The notes under the pieces were generated by a model. That model made no database searches and was not told the DNA's origin. It saw only the letters and a program-made list of their open reading frames with translations. Both the position numbers and the translations under genes were made by a program. A stretch of DNA of 34,431 bases from Mycoplasma elephantis ATCC 51980 (lineage in GTDB: Bacteria; Bacillota_I; Bacilli_A; Mycoplasmatales; Metamycoplasmataceae). Below, piece by piece: positions 1 to 10,616 of this stretch (position 1 is the stretch's first letter; every line of letters begins with the position of its first letter). The stretch is from positions 1 through 34,431 of the forward strand of contig NZ_JHXU01000011.1 of NCBI RefSeq assembly GCF_000687815.1, read 5' to 3'.

Positions 1-1246
1 ACACAAATTCCGGTTTGGCCAAAATACATGAATTAAGTAAATTATTTTTATTATTATTTTGCAACACAAAACCTTTTACATTTTCATTTTTAAAAAGATA
101 TTTATATTTTGAAAAAGAGGTTTTTAAAATTATAAAATTGTTTTTTCCGCATTTACTAAGAATATCTCTACTTAACATGTAATCATCAACCACAATAAAA
201 TTATTTGCATCATTTGATGTCGAGATGATATTAAGTATTGTTTTTTGATAAATATTTACTAAAATTTTAAATAAATATTTTATTTTATAAAATTCGTTTT
301 GCAACTCTATGTTAATTAAATCACTAAAATTATTATTATTAGTGTCTGTTATTTGTTTGATATCTATTTTTATAATTCTGGCAATAGATTCAATATTATA
401 AACATTATTGAATGAAAAGCTTTTTTCCTTGAAAAACTCATTAAAAAAATCGTTTTTAAACTTATAAAGAACAACGTTAATATCATTTTTATAATCGTTT
501 ATGTTATATGTACGACCATAAATATATTCTTCTGTAAAATTTAAATTCTTTTTAAATAGTCTTATATTTTTATTATTAAATTTCTTTATTTTTTTTAATG
601 ATTTTTTATAACTATTAGATACTAAAATTAAATAATAAAATTCGTTATCTTCATAAAACAAAATATCTTTTTTATATTTTATTTTTTCAATAAATTCTTC
701 TTTAAACAATTTTAAGTTAGTATTAAATTCATTTTTGAAACATAGCGGAATAATTGATATGTAAGGATTGTTTTTTTTAATATTAAAATTATAATTTTCC
801 AACATAAAAGCAATATTTTTATTGAAATTTCATGAAATATTGAAAAATATTTCATCATCTTTATTTGCAGGAAAAATGGTTATTTTATATAATGAATTAT
901 TTATATAAAATGTTGACAAATATGTTTCGTTATTCCCATTATTACATAAAAAAACATTCTTTAGTCTAGCCGCTTTACCAATTGGCAAATGAACTAAAAA
1001 ATCATTTAAGTCAAATCACTCATAATTAGCAAACGTTTTAAAAATTCCTTTATATGGTCTATCGCGCCTAAAATTTCGTCAACCTGTTCTCTTAAATCGA
1101 TTATTTTTAAAATCGTAGACAAATTGCATTTGACCTAAAGCATTAAATCTTATATTATTTCTAAAAAGAGAAAATCACAAAATAATTGTTGTTAATTGAA
1201 CAATAATAATAACAGATATTGCGCCAACAATTATTCATTGAGTCAT
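1..1246 (-). CDS. Membrane-anchored protein of unknown function, 3' end outside window
   Basis: At least 415 codons are open from the ATG at 1246 to the window edge when TGA is read as Trp, so the C-terminus is missing. Residues about 4-29 form one very hydrophobic segment right after MTQW, which looks like an N-terminal membrane anchor with the rest in the cytoplasm. The remainder is Lys/Asn/Ile/Phe-rich and I recognise no catalytic motif. The ATG immediately follows the pcrA stop codon, so the gene is the last visible member of the asnS-to-pcrA operon and probably depends on coupled translation. From memory, M. hominis relatives carry an uncharacterised protein family ('MHO_4530') that could be this one; I cannot verify that. 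Function unknown. Confidence 0.8.
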
Positions 1247-3436
1247 TTATTGAGTTCCTCCTCTTTTTAAAACCTGGAAAGACATGTGTGTCTTCATTAG
1301 TTGTTTAACACCATGTTTTTTATTATTAAATTTGACTTTTATTGTATCTCCTATTATATCAATAACTTCCCCCTCGCCAAATGATGAGTGAGAAATTACA
1401 TCTCCAATAAATACTTCACGATTTTTAAGAATAAGATTTATTTCTTGCGTCATATCTTCAGCAGGGACTACATCATGAGATATTATTGATGTATCTTTTA
1501 TACCCATTTCTTTCAAAAATTTTGAAGGGCGTTTTTGAGCATCAGAGTCAAATCTTGTACCCCTACTATCCGAAAGGAATAACCTTTTCTTTGCTCTTGT
1601 AATTGCCACATATGCTAATCGACGTTCTTCTTCCATTTTTTCTTTAGTAGAACTAAATAAATCATTTTCACTTGTTTTTCTCGAAGGGAAAATATCATCA
1701 GATAAACCAACTATAAATACATTATCAAATTGCAATCCTTTTGCAGCATGAATAGTCATTAATGATACATAATTATTTACAGAAAAATCATCGTTTGAAC
1801 TAGAAAGTAATGAAATACTTTCAAGATAATCAGCAACAGTTTTATCACTATTATTTTTTTCCCACTCTTCAATGGATTCTAGAAGTTCCTTTATATTATC
1901 CATTGCGGAACCACGAAGATTTGATACTCCGCTTATTTGTTCATAATAACCAATATCTTGCATGAATTTATCAAGAACAACTGAAATTCTATTAGATTTT
2001 AAGGTTTCTCTGTAAAATTTTATTTTTTGGATGAGATTAGCTAAATTTAATCTTGCCTTTTTAGTTTTTACTGGAAAATCAGGGTCATTAATATACTTAA
2101 TAACACAATCAAACACATTCATGTTTTTTAAAGCTGCAAAATCTAAAATTTTAAGTTGAGTTTGTGTTCCTAATTCCCTAGGTGGAACATTTATAATTCT
2201 ATTAAAAGAAATATTATTGCCATCATAGATCGCTCTAAGAAAAGCGAGAGCATCTTTAACTTCTTTTCTTTCAAAAAAACGTTCTCCGCCAAATATCTTA
2301 TGATTTATGTTTTCTTTAATTAGGGCTTCTTCAAATGGACGAGAATAAAAATTAGAACGATAAAAAATAGCTATAGATTTTAATTGGTTTTTAGCTTTTT
2401 TAAGCTCATTAATTTTTTTTACAACTCAAAGCGCTTCTGCTTGCGGACTAAAAGCATGAAAAAATTCAGGTTCTTCTCCAACAGGGTTTTCAGTAATAAG
2501 ATCTTTATCAACTCTATTTTTATTGTGCTTAATAAGATTATTAGCTTTGGCTAAAATACTTTTTGTAGACCTATAATTTTGATTAAGGGTAACCGTTTTC
2601 GTATTTTTAAATTCCTTGTCAAAATTAAGCATAAGATCAACTTGCGCACCTCTTCAGCTATATATAGTTTGATCAGGATCGCCGACAATTGTTATTTGTG
2701 CGTTTTTTGCGACAACTTTAATTATTTCATATTGAATATTATTTGTATCTTGAAACTCATCAACCAAAACATAATCATATTTATGAGATCATTTTTCACA
2801 CACACTTGGAAAATTATCAAACAATTTCTTAGTAGTTAATAGTAAATCATGAAAATCCAATGCGTTGTTACTTTCTAACATTTTAGTATATTCTTCTAAG
2901 ATGCTTAACTTCATAATTTCGATAATATTATTTTTATGTTTCTCGATAAATTTTGTATGATCAATATTTTTAATTTTGAAAACATGAATAAATTCCATCA
3001 TATCTGAATAAGGGATTATATTGTCGTTTATTTCCATTCTGTCATAAATTCTTTTTAAAATGTCTCTTAAATCTTTTTTATCAACTATATGAAAATCTCT
3101 TTTACGACCTAATTTGTCTATATCTGTTCTAAGAATTTTTGAACATAATGAGTGAAATGTTGTCGCGTAAACATCAATTGAATCAGATAAATAACTACTA
3201 ATTCTTGTTTTCATTTCATTTGCAGCTCTATTGGTAAAAGTAATTGCCAAAATACGTGATGGATCAACGCCAATAACTTTAATTAAATATGCAACCTTTC
3301 TTGTTAATACTTTTGTCTTACCGCTTCCTGCGCTAGCTATAATTCTCAAAGGACCTTTATCATATAAAACAGATGCTAATTGTTTTGGGTTTAGGTCAGA
3401 AGTTAACTTTTTTTCAATATCAGAAATTTCACTCAT
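1247..3436 (-). CDS. pcrA: UvrD/PcrA-type superfamily 1 DNA helicase
   Basis: This 729-residue ATP-dependent 3'-5' DNA helicase acts in repair and in clearing replication blocks. Motif I (Walker A) is ASAGSGKT at residues 34-41 and motif II is VDEFQDTN at 225-232. [14 protein letters not shown] motif III follows, and the C-terminal half carries [15 protein letters not shown] and [10 protein letters not shown] (motifs V and VI). The reading frame holds several TGA codons, for example just before 2789, 2632 and 2122; in these positions the family has Trp or tolerates it, so the gene is intact. The length is typical of PcrA (about 720-740 residues). Its ATG is directly adjacent to the TAA of the RDD gene upstream, and the next gene starts at the base after its own stop, indicating a tightly packed operon. 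Confidence 0.95.
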
Positions 3437-4057
3437 TTATTCCTTTCAATAAAATTTTTTATGCTTAATTTTTAATGGCAATAATACAAAATTATTTTCA
3501 TTATCTAAAATTATTTTATTATAAACAACTCTTTGGGTAGTAATATAATCAACCAAACTTAAGCGACTAGGTTTTAAAATAATAAATATATAGTTCACTA
3601 TCATAAACAAATTTCAAAACCCTATTAATGATGATGCAATATAAATACCTATATTGATGTGTAAAGGTAATAAAGAGAAATTGATCTCATCACTTTCTTT
3701 AATTATTGAATAATAAGGCAACACCATCAAACTAACAAAAATAATTACAAAACTTCAAAAAAAAGAAGTAAAAATATTTCGTTTTAAAATTGGTTGTCAT
3801 TTTTTTACCCCAATAAATTTAATTCTTGTAATTATCATTCCTAAATTTCCGAATTTTGTTATTAACGGTATAAATAAATAATTAAAACAAATAATAAAAA
3901 TAATGAAAATAAATAATAAGATTGTTGAAATAAATTCATTTTTGATTGCATTGTTAAATAAAAAATAACCAATAATTATAGAGATTAATATAAATACTAA
4001 ATTAATAATATCGCTCAAAAACCTTATTCAAAAACTTGAATTTTTATATTTATCCAT
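3437..4057 (-). CDS. RDD family membrane protein
   Basis: A 206-residue polytopic membrane protein. The RDD signature is recognisable: an N-terminal FWIRFLSDIINL (Arg...Asp) leads into the first membrane segment, a central stretch LGMIITRIKFIG matches the usual T-x-G-K-x-x-x-G-I-x-V block, and a C-terminal LVDYITTQRVV matches the L-x-D-x-x-x-x-T-x-V-V end. About four hydrophobic segments are visible. RDD proteins are membrane proteins of mostly undefined role, with some linked to ion antiport. The start ATG overlaps the glycosyltransferase stop by 8 bases; a shorter TTG start at 4018 would delete the conserved first Arg and is rejected. It is translated between the glycosyltransferase and pcrA. 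Confidence 0.8.
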
Positions 4058-5048
4058 TTAATTTTTTTAAAATACTCTTTCAATTACTCATAGGTACTTT
4101 TTTACTCATAAATTCATTTTCTGGCAACCCTAAATTCATATATTTATTTTTAAAAGCGAAATTGTTAAATTCATTTTCAAATAATTTTTCAATATGCTTA
4201 TCCATTTTTTCTAAATTTAATTTCGAGAAACGATTGGATGTTACATTCAAACCAATACGATTAAGAAATGTTGTTACTGTTAAAAGCCCCGGAGTGAGTA
4301 TACATGAGTAATAAAAATTAGCATACATTAATTCATGTTTATATTTTAAATCTTTATGTTGTAAATAATTACTCAAATTGATTCAAGTATTTTTGAAAGT
4401 TCTAGGTGTTATAACAAAATCTTTATCAACACTTTCTCTAACCACTCTATAATCATTATAACAATATGATGTTGCATTAAATAACAGATAATACAAAAGT
4501 TCAATAGAAAATTTAGAGTTTCCACTGAAATTTTCATTAATATTGATTATTTTTGATACTAATTCTTTTTTATATAATTTATTAAAAATAAATGGAAATG
4601 ATAACGCAATAAACTTAGGTTTGTTAATGTCATAAATCTTTTTATCCGTAATTCTTGCTTTAGGTTTTCACCTTACATCACCTATAAGGCGTGGCTTATA
4701 TTCTATAATATCTGTATTATATTTTAAAATATCTTCAATAAAGACATTTGTGGTATAACTTCTAAAAATAGAATTTGGAAAAATAAATGTAAAATAATCG
4801 CCTTCCGCTATTTTCAATCCACAAAACATCAAATATTCAACATTTAAATCTTTATAATTTGTTATTATTTTTGTTTTTCCATTTAATTGATTTGGTAATT
4901 TATCTAATTGTTTTAGAATATTATCATTTACTTTTTGAATAACTAAAATTAATTCAAAATCTTGATTATCTTGACTTGCAATAGAATTTAAAAAATTACC
5001 TATATCCGAAAATTTACTATTTATTACACTTATAATTGACAACTTCAT
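4050..5048 (-). CDS. Family 2 (GT-A) glycosyltransferase-like protein
   Basis: 332 residues. The N-terminus MKLSIISVINSKFSDIGNFL, with SIASQDNQDFELILV following, is the GT2 nucleotide-sugar binding fold: beta strand, Ser/Asn loop, then the S-I-x-x-Q and F-E-L-I motifs. The usual acidic metal-binding motif (F-L-D-x-D-D), expected after AEGDYFTF near residue 95, reads IFPNS, so the canonical DXD is absent. Either it is displaced or the protein is a non-catalytic or divergent member. No membrane helix is obvious. It starts 7 bases after the asnS stop, with a TAGGTGAT ribosome binding site overlapping that stop, and ends overlapping the RDD start. In wall-less mollicutes such enzymes usually build glycolipids or polysaccharide; the substrate cannot be told here. 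Confidence 0.75.
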
Positions 5049-5055
5049 ATATCAC

Positions 5056-6399
5056 CTACATTCTTAAATTATTTACTGTTCTAGGATATGGGATACTATC
5101 TCTAATATTTTCAACATCAGTACAATACATAACAAGTCTTTCAAAACCTACACCAAATCCGCTAGAACCCGAGTCTCCAAATTTTCTCAAGTCAAGATAT
5201 CATTGAATATCCCCTTCAGAAATACCTATTTCTCTTACTCTTTTTAATAGAAGATCATACCTACTTTCACGCTGACTACCACCAACAAGTTCCCCTATTC
5301 CAGGAACTAATAAATCAAAAGCTGCAACAGTTTTTTTGTCATCATTTTGATACATGTAAAATGCTTTTATTTCCTTAGGATAATTAATTATGGCAACAGG
5401 TGCATTGGCTCATTTCTCACATAAAAATCTTTCGTGTTCTGTAGCCAAGTCCATCCCAAATTTAATATCTTGGATTTCAAAACTTTTTTTGTTCTTTTCT
5501 AAAACTTTTATTGCATCTTTATATTCTAAGATTTTTAAATCGTATTGAAGATATTTATTTAATTTTTCAATTAATAGACCATTTGATTTTTGATCCAAAT
5601 ACTCGAACTCATAAGGTAAATCTTTTATAGTTTTAAAAATAACTTTTTTCAATAAATCGTCAGCAAGTGAAATTATTTGTTTCAAATCATAAAATGCAAC
5701 TTCTGGTTCTATCATTCAAAATTCTGCCAAGTGTTTTTTTGTATTAGAATTTTCCGCCCTAAATGTAGGCGCGAATGTATAAACTTTTGTAAAACCAATA
5801 GCATATGATTCCGCATGCAACTGACCAGTTACTCCTAGTGTTGCATTGTTATTACCGAAGAAATTTTTTTCATTTTCACTAAAAACATTAAATGCTTCAC
5901 CAGCACCTTCACCATCATTTGATGTAATAATTGGTGAATGCATATTTAAAAAATTATTTTTTGAAAAATATTCATGAATATTTTGTGCTAGTTTTGAACG
6001 AATTAACATAACGCAACGCAAATATTTTGTTCTATGACGCACATGGGGAATTTCACGTAATGTTTCAAGATTCATAAATTGTTTTTGAATAGGGTACTCA
6101 TTATTTGTTAAAGATAAAATATTTAACTCTTCAATCTCTAATTCAATTTCTTGTGCCGCGCCAGGTGTACACTTTAATTTTCCCTTTACCTTAATTGATG
6201 TACCTATAACAATTTTTTCAACTAAAGAAAAATATTTATTTGTATTTTTTATTACAAGTTGCAAATTTTTAACTGTACTTCCATCATTTAATTCAATAAA
6301 ACCAATTTTTTTATTTACCCGTACTGTTTCAACCCAACCAAAAATCTCTACATCTTTATTATCATATTCTATTAAATTCTTAAAAAAATCAATTATCAT
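5056..6399 (-). CDS. asnS: Asparaginyl-tRNA synthetase
   Basis: 447 residues, the normal size for AsnS, which charges tRNA-Asn with asparagine using ATP. An N-terminal OB-fold anticodon-binding domain ([24 protein letters not shown]) precedes the class II catalytic core. Class II motif 2 is seen in [22 protein letters not shown] and motif 3 in [12 protein letters not shown] near the C-terminus. [12 protein letters not shown] is characteristic of AsnS rather than AspS or LysS. Two TGA codons are read as Trp, including the conserved FWMIEPE. A strong ribosome binding site (ATAGGAGT) lies 3 bases upstream of the ATG. A TATAAT box on the minus strand at 6438-6443 overlaps the divergent glyA -10 box. 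This gene opens a five-gene operon. Confidence 0.95.
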
Positions 6400-6437
6400 A
6401 TAACTCCTATAATATGAGATTATTATTAAATAATTTC

Positions 6438-6447
6438 ATTATATAAT
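6438..6447. promoter_or_regulatory. Overlapping divergent -10 boxes for asnS and glyA
   Basis: ATTATATAAT at 6438-6447 contains TATAAT on both strands: bases 6442-6447 on plus (toward glyA) and 6438-6443 on minus (toward asnS). They are the only perfect -10 hexamers I see in this 81-base divergent gap. No clear -35 box accompanies either, which is usual for mycoplasmas. Because the two hexamers overlap, polymerase presumably cannot open both at once. Confidence 0.55.
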
Positions 6448-6480
6448 TATATATAAAATATTAAGTTAGCAGGTGTCAAA

Positions 6481-7728
6481 ATGTATAAAAAAATAAAATT
6501 GAATGATAAGGTAATTGAAAAAGCAATTAATGGCGAACTACGAAGACAATCAAATAATATTGAGCTTATCGCGTCAGAAAATTACGTTAGCGAGGATGTT
6601 TTAAAGGCAACGGGATCTATATTAACAAACAAATATGGTGAAGGATATCCTAAAAAAAGATATTATGGCGGATGTAAAAACGTTGATATTGTTGAACAAA
6701 CAGCAATTGATCGTGTCAAGGAATTATTTAATGTAAAATTTGCAAATGTTCAATCATATTCAGGTTCAGTAGCTAATGCAGCTGCATTAGCATCGTTAAT
6801 GCCAAAAGGCGGAAAAATACTTGGGTTAAGTCTTGCTTCCGGCGGACATCTTACTCATGGTTATAAAATTTCGTTTAGCGGAATATTTTATGATTCATAT
6901 ACATATGAAGTAGATAAAAATGGTTTTTTAGATTATGAAGAAATTAAAAAAATAGCATTGAATGTTAAACCAAATGTAATAATTTGTGGATATAGCGCAT
7001 ATTCAAGAGTTGTTGATTTTAAAAAATTCAAAGAAATAGCTGATGCATGTGGCGCCAAACTACTAGCCGATATTGCCCATATTGCAGGTTTAATTGCTAC
7101 AGGTCTTCATCCAAGTCCAATTGGATATGCCGATGTTATAACCTCTACAACTCACAAAACATTAAGAGGTACACGCGGGGCTATAATAATGACAAATGAT
7201 CCAGAACTTGCTAAAAAAATAGATCGCTGAGTATTTCCTGGTTATCAAGGAGGTCCATTATTTCATGCAATAGCTGGTAAGGCGGTAGCTTTTTATGAAG
7301 CATTAAATCCAAATTATAAAAAATATATTTCTCAAGTTTTACTTAATTCAAAAGCTTTTGCTAAAAAATTTATTGATCTTGGAGCAACCATAATTACTGG
7401 TGGTACTGATAATCATTTATTTATAATTGATGTTTTAAAATCCTATAATTTGACTGGAAAAGATGCTGAAAAAATATTAGATTCTATAAAAATAACAGCA
7501 AACAAAAATACAATACCTTTTGATACATTATCTCCAACAATAGCTAGTGGTTTAAGGGTGGGAACAGCTGCAATGACTTCTAGAGGATTAAAAGAAAAAG
7601 ATTTTGAAAAATTAGCCATTATCATTGATTCATGCTTAAGAGATCAATCAGATAATAATTTAAGAAAATTAAAAGAAGAAGTAAATGTCATTTCTAATGA
7701 AAATCCAATAAAAAAACAATATATTTAA
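6481..7728 (+). CDS. glyA: Serine hydroxymethyltransferase
   Basis: 415 residues, full length. This PLP enzyme interconverts serine and glycine, supplying one-carbon units to tetrahydrofolate. Diagnostic stretches are [11 protein letters not shown] at the N-terminus, [16 protein letters not shown], and the PLP-lysine motif [14 protein letters not shown] with the lysine near residue 226. [20 protein letters not shown] and [14 protein letters not shown] follow. One TGA at 7228 encodes the Trp of the family motif R-W-V-F-P-G. The ribosome binding site AGGTG sits 5 bases before the ATG, and a TATAAT -10 box lies at 6442-6447. It stands alone on the plus strand and ends at a hairpin terminator shared with the converging peptidase gene. 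Confidence 0.97.
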
Positions 7729-7731
7729 AGA

Positions 7732-7755
7732 AAAAAGTGCGAAAAGCACTTTTTA
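7732..7755. terminator. Bidirectional Rho-independent terminator, glyA / S66 peptidase
   Basis: AAAAAGTGC (7732-7740) and GCACTTTTT (7746-7754) form a perfect 9-bp stem around a 5-base loop. A T-rich run follows on both strands. The stop codon of the minus-strand peptidase (7753-7755) lies in the right arm, so one element serves both converging genes. Confidence 0.8.
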
Positions 7756-8754
7756 TTTTTTCTTTATTTTTATCTTTTTTGTTTCAAAATTAATGGTCAT
7801 TTTTCCACCAAAAGGTAATGTAACCATAGGATCTGTATGGCCTATGTCAAAATTACTTACAATTGGCAATTTAAATTCTTTAAGAATCTCTAACTCTTGT
7901 TCTCAATAAAGATTACCGTCAGGACGTCCATGAATAATAGCTTTAGCTTTAGAAATATAAGGTGATAAATGTTTAATAATTCTCTCATATTCTCCAGGCT
8001 TAGTTGTTAGGTTTGCTCTTTCAAGAAAAATAATGCAATCTTTAAAAAATGATGGTTTTGGCAATAATTCTTGTTCAAATAAAGCATCAAGAACTTCAAC
8101 ACAACCCCCTAAAATATTTCCTTCAACAATTGATTCGTTTTTTGATGTTCAGATATAACCTGAATTTGTTTGATATTTTCTAGGTTTTAAATTATTTTCG
8201 GGAATAGCTCAATCAAGAAATTCACAAGTTCATTCTTTTGAAGCACTCACTTCAACAGCTGCATCACTAAAAATCATTGATTCAAAGTAATTTTTAGTAT
8301 ACTCGTTCATACCCGTATTTTCCGCAAATGTTGGCATAACGCTAGGTCCGTAATAAGATTGAATTCCATTTTTTAAAAACAAATAATGTATTGATGTAGA
8401 ATCCGAAAATCCTACAAAAATTTTAGGGTACTTCTTAAGAACTTCAGGATCCACATATGATCAAACCTTATATGAATCAAACCCTCCCATTATGCTAAAT
8501 ATTGCCTTAACATCATCATTTTTAAGAGCCCTCATTAAATCTTCAGCTCTTAATTCTGGGTGGTTTGACACGAAATCCACCCCTTTAAGTGAATAACGGC
8601 CTTCAACCACATTAAGTTTTAGTACATCTTGTATATATTTTTTTCCTTGTTCATATCTATGTTTAAACTTTTTTTCTCCCGCTATTCCACTTGAAAGTGA
8701 AATTAATGCAACTGTATCGCCTTGTTTTAATTTTTTTGGTATAGTTAACTCCAT
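7753..8754 (-). CDS. S66 family peptidase (LD-carboxypeptidase / MccF-like)
   Basis: 333 residues. The S66 family are serine peptidases that cleave LD-peptide bonds of muropeptides, or, in the MccF branch, inactivate microcin C-type aminoacyl-nucleotides. The nucleophile elbow GFSDST is at residues 115-120, with Ser117 placed as in known LdcA enzymes. Upstream is IFSIMGGFDSYKV, and the expected catalytic Glu region (ILGGCVEVLDAL) and His region (NFDIGHTDP) are both present, so the Ser-Glu-His triad looks complete. It follows argS by 10 bases with an AGGGGA ribosome binding site and shares its operon. A muropeptide recycling role makes no sense in a wall-less cell, so an MccF-like detoxifying or general peptidase role is more plausible. 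No signal peptide is seen, so it is cytoplasmic. Confidence 0.88.
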
Positions 8755-8764
8755 AAATCCCCTA

Positions 8765-10378
8765 CTAGTTTGTTGATATTTCTAATAATTTTAAACTATT
8801 AAATAATATGTTTTTAAAAGATTTAAAAATCAATATTCTCTTGTTATTTATCTCATAATTTTCTAAATTAATAATAGAATTAAAAAGGTTACAAATCTTT
8901 ACTACATATTGAGGTAAAAGTTGAATTTTGTATGTTTTAGTAATAGTTTTTATTATATTTTTAAAACTTGATAATTCAATAATTAAATCAATTTCTTTCT
9001 TGTTAAATTTATATTTTTCATCCAATTTAGGTTTTATATTATTTAAAATAAGATTATTTAATTTTTTATATGTATCTTTAATAATAAATACAGGATTATT
9101 TTCATCCATTTCTTCAATTTGATCTATATCTAAATCCATTTTAGTATTAGAGTCTCTAGATGACAAATTATATCTTAAAGCATCAATTGAAACATACTCT
9201 AATAAATCTCTAATTGTAAGACTTGTACCATTACGTTTTGACATTTTGAATTCTTTTCCATCTTTTATCAATCTTACAAGTTGGATAATCACAACATGAA
9301 AATTATCACTATTGAAATTATTCATTATTAAAGAATTTTCAATTCTTTTTATATATCCTGAATGATCGGCTCCTCAAACATTTATCAATTTGTCCGCTCT
9401 TTTAGCTTTATCTAAATGGTATGCGATATCAGATAAAAAATAAGTATAAGAACCATCTTTTTTAACAAGAACACGATCTTTATCATCGCCAAATTTTGTT
9501 GTCTGTAAAAATTTAGCACCATCTTTTTCATAAATAAAATTACTTAAAGTATCCAAACTTTTTAAAACTAAATTACGCTCAAATAATGATTTTTCACTAG
9601 TAAAAATATCAAATGATACTTTTATTTTTTTAAGATCTTTTCTTATTTCATTCATGAATCAATCAACAGCTATTTTTTTGAATTCTAATCTTTTAATATC
9701 AAATTTACTTAAAAAATAATCATCATATTTCTTTTTAACAAATTTTGCAAACTCAATAATATCATTACCTTTGTAACACTCTTCCGGCATTTGTGAGTTT
9801 ATTTTAAATAAGTTTTGGTATCTTACATATGCACTATCGCATAAAATATTAATTTGATTACCAGCATCATTTATATAATATTCGTTTGTTACGTTATAAC
9901 CTGCATATTTCATAACATTGCTAAGCACACTGCCAACAATAGCATTTCTTGCATGTCCGGCATGCAAATACCCGGTTGGATTAACTGATACAAATTCATT
10001 ATTTATATTTAATTTCTCAAATTGATTAGAGCCATATCTTTTTTCTTTACTTAAATAATTTACAAACTCTAAATAAATAGAATTTTTAAACTTAACATTT
10101 ATAAAACCAGGAGATGTGATTGATACTTTTAATATTTCGGGGCATTTGATTAGATAAGAATAAATAATTTTTGCTATTTCTTCATGTGATAAATCACATT
10201 TTTTTGAAACAACCATAGCAAAATTTGTTGATAAATCATATTCAATTTTTTCCACATTTTCATTAAAGGGGATACGTGGTTCGGAAATAATAAAATTAAA
10301 ATCATCAATATTTAATTTTGAATTTATTTCAAATAAACCATTTTTTAATAATTTATAAAATTGTTCTTGAATGTTCAT
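8765..10378 (-). CDS. argS: Arginyl-tRNA synthetase
   Basis: 537 residues, a class I synthetase that attaches arginine to tRNA-Arg. The HIGH-type signature is seen as NPTGYLHAGHARNA (HAGH at residues 139-142). The KMSKR loop is KMSKRNGTS at about 378-382, followed by the DALRYNLSSRDSNTKMDLD block typical of ArgS. The C-terminal DALR anticodon-binding domain is present but very Lys/Asn/Ile-rich and divergent: the usual N-P-V-Y-Y-x-Q-Y-A reads NPVFIIKDTYKK. Two in-frame TGA codons encode Trp. The ribosome binding site GGAGGT is 4 bases before the ATG, and a candidate minus-strand TATAAT lies at 10399-10404. The S66 peptidase follows 10 bases downstream. Confidence 0.94.
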
Positions 10379-10448
10379 TGATACCTCCGCAATAATTTAT
10401 TATATATATAATATATAAAAAAAATTATTATAAATAATTAAAAAATGT

Positions 10449-10454
10449 TATAAT
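10449..10454 (+). promoter_or_regulatory. Extended -10 promoter for a candidate small RNA
   Basis: TGTTATAAT at 10446-10454 is a perfect extended -10 element (TG-n-TATAAT) on the plus strand, with no plus-strand gene downstream. No TTGACA-like -35 box is visible. Transcription would start near 10461. Confidence 0.5.
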
Positions 10455-10460
10455 GAAATA

Positions 10461-10616
10461 GATGTTTTATTTATATAGAATATTATAAATATTATGCTTT
10501 GTAGCGATAGCAGCATAGTCGCTTAAAAGTTTCTTGCGAGATTTATCTCATTTCATATGCTAATTAATTTTACAGCTTGCGAGTTAGTAAAAAAAAGCCA
10601 ATTATTTGGCTTTTTT
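10461..10616 (+). ncRNA. Candidate small non-coding RNA between argS and pheT
   Basis: About 155 bases run from the predicted start after an extended -10 box to a strong hairpin terminator. The part from about 10494 to 10585 is visibly less AT-rich than nearby spacers and holds structure. TAGCGAT (10502-10508) can pair with GTCGCT downstream, GAGA/TCTC can form a small hairpin at 10538-10549, and CTTGCGAG occurs twice (10533-10540 and 10576-10583). No ORF with a ribosome binding site is seen. It lacks the conserved loop of the SRP RNA and is too short for tmRNA or RNase P RNA. I do not recognise the family. Start and end are inferred from promoter and terminator only. Confidence 0.4.
10591..10616. 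terminator. Bidirectional terminator for pheT and the candidate small RNA
   Basis: AAAAAAGCCA (10591-10600) and TGGCTTTTTT (10607-10616) form a perfect 10-bp stem with a 6-base loop. On either strand the 3' arm ends in six T. The pheT stop codon (10602-10604) lies in the loop, so the last pheT codons are part of the terminator. Confidence 0.75.

Noticed and set aside
1-400. Possible EAL-like domain in the C-terminal part of the first protein (IIKIDIK, IVVDDYML, CILAKPE)
   Set aside because: The motifs are in the wrong order and the catalytic EAL and DDFG residues are missing.
2579-2839. Plus-strand ORFs opposite pcrA (also 3231-3452, 4036-4311, 8928-9122, 12061-12267, 17659-17859, 18029-18322, 25037-25330, 29147-29338, 30332-30553)
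   Set aside because: They lie antisense to, or overlap the upstream regions of, well-supported genes, have no ribosome binding sites or family features, and are rich in Phe/Leu/Ile as expected for translated antisense AT-rich DNA.
1247-3436. Apparent fragmentation of pcrA, and likewise of asnS, argS, pheT, fusA, the lipoprotein and others, into several short ORFs
   Set aside because: All breaks are TGA codons in a constant frame at positions where Trp fits the family; with the mycoplasma code the genes are intact.
10494-10585. SRP RNA, tmRNA or tRNA in the candidate small RNA interval
   Set aside because: No SRP tetraloop motif, no tRNA cloverleaf or TTCGA arm, and too short for tmRNA or RNase P RNA.
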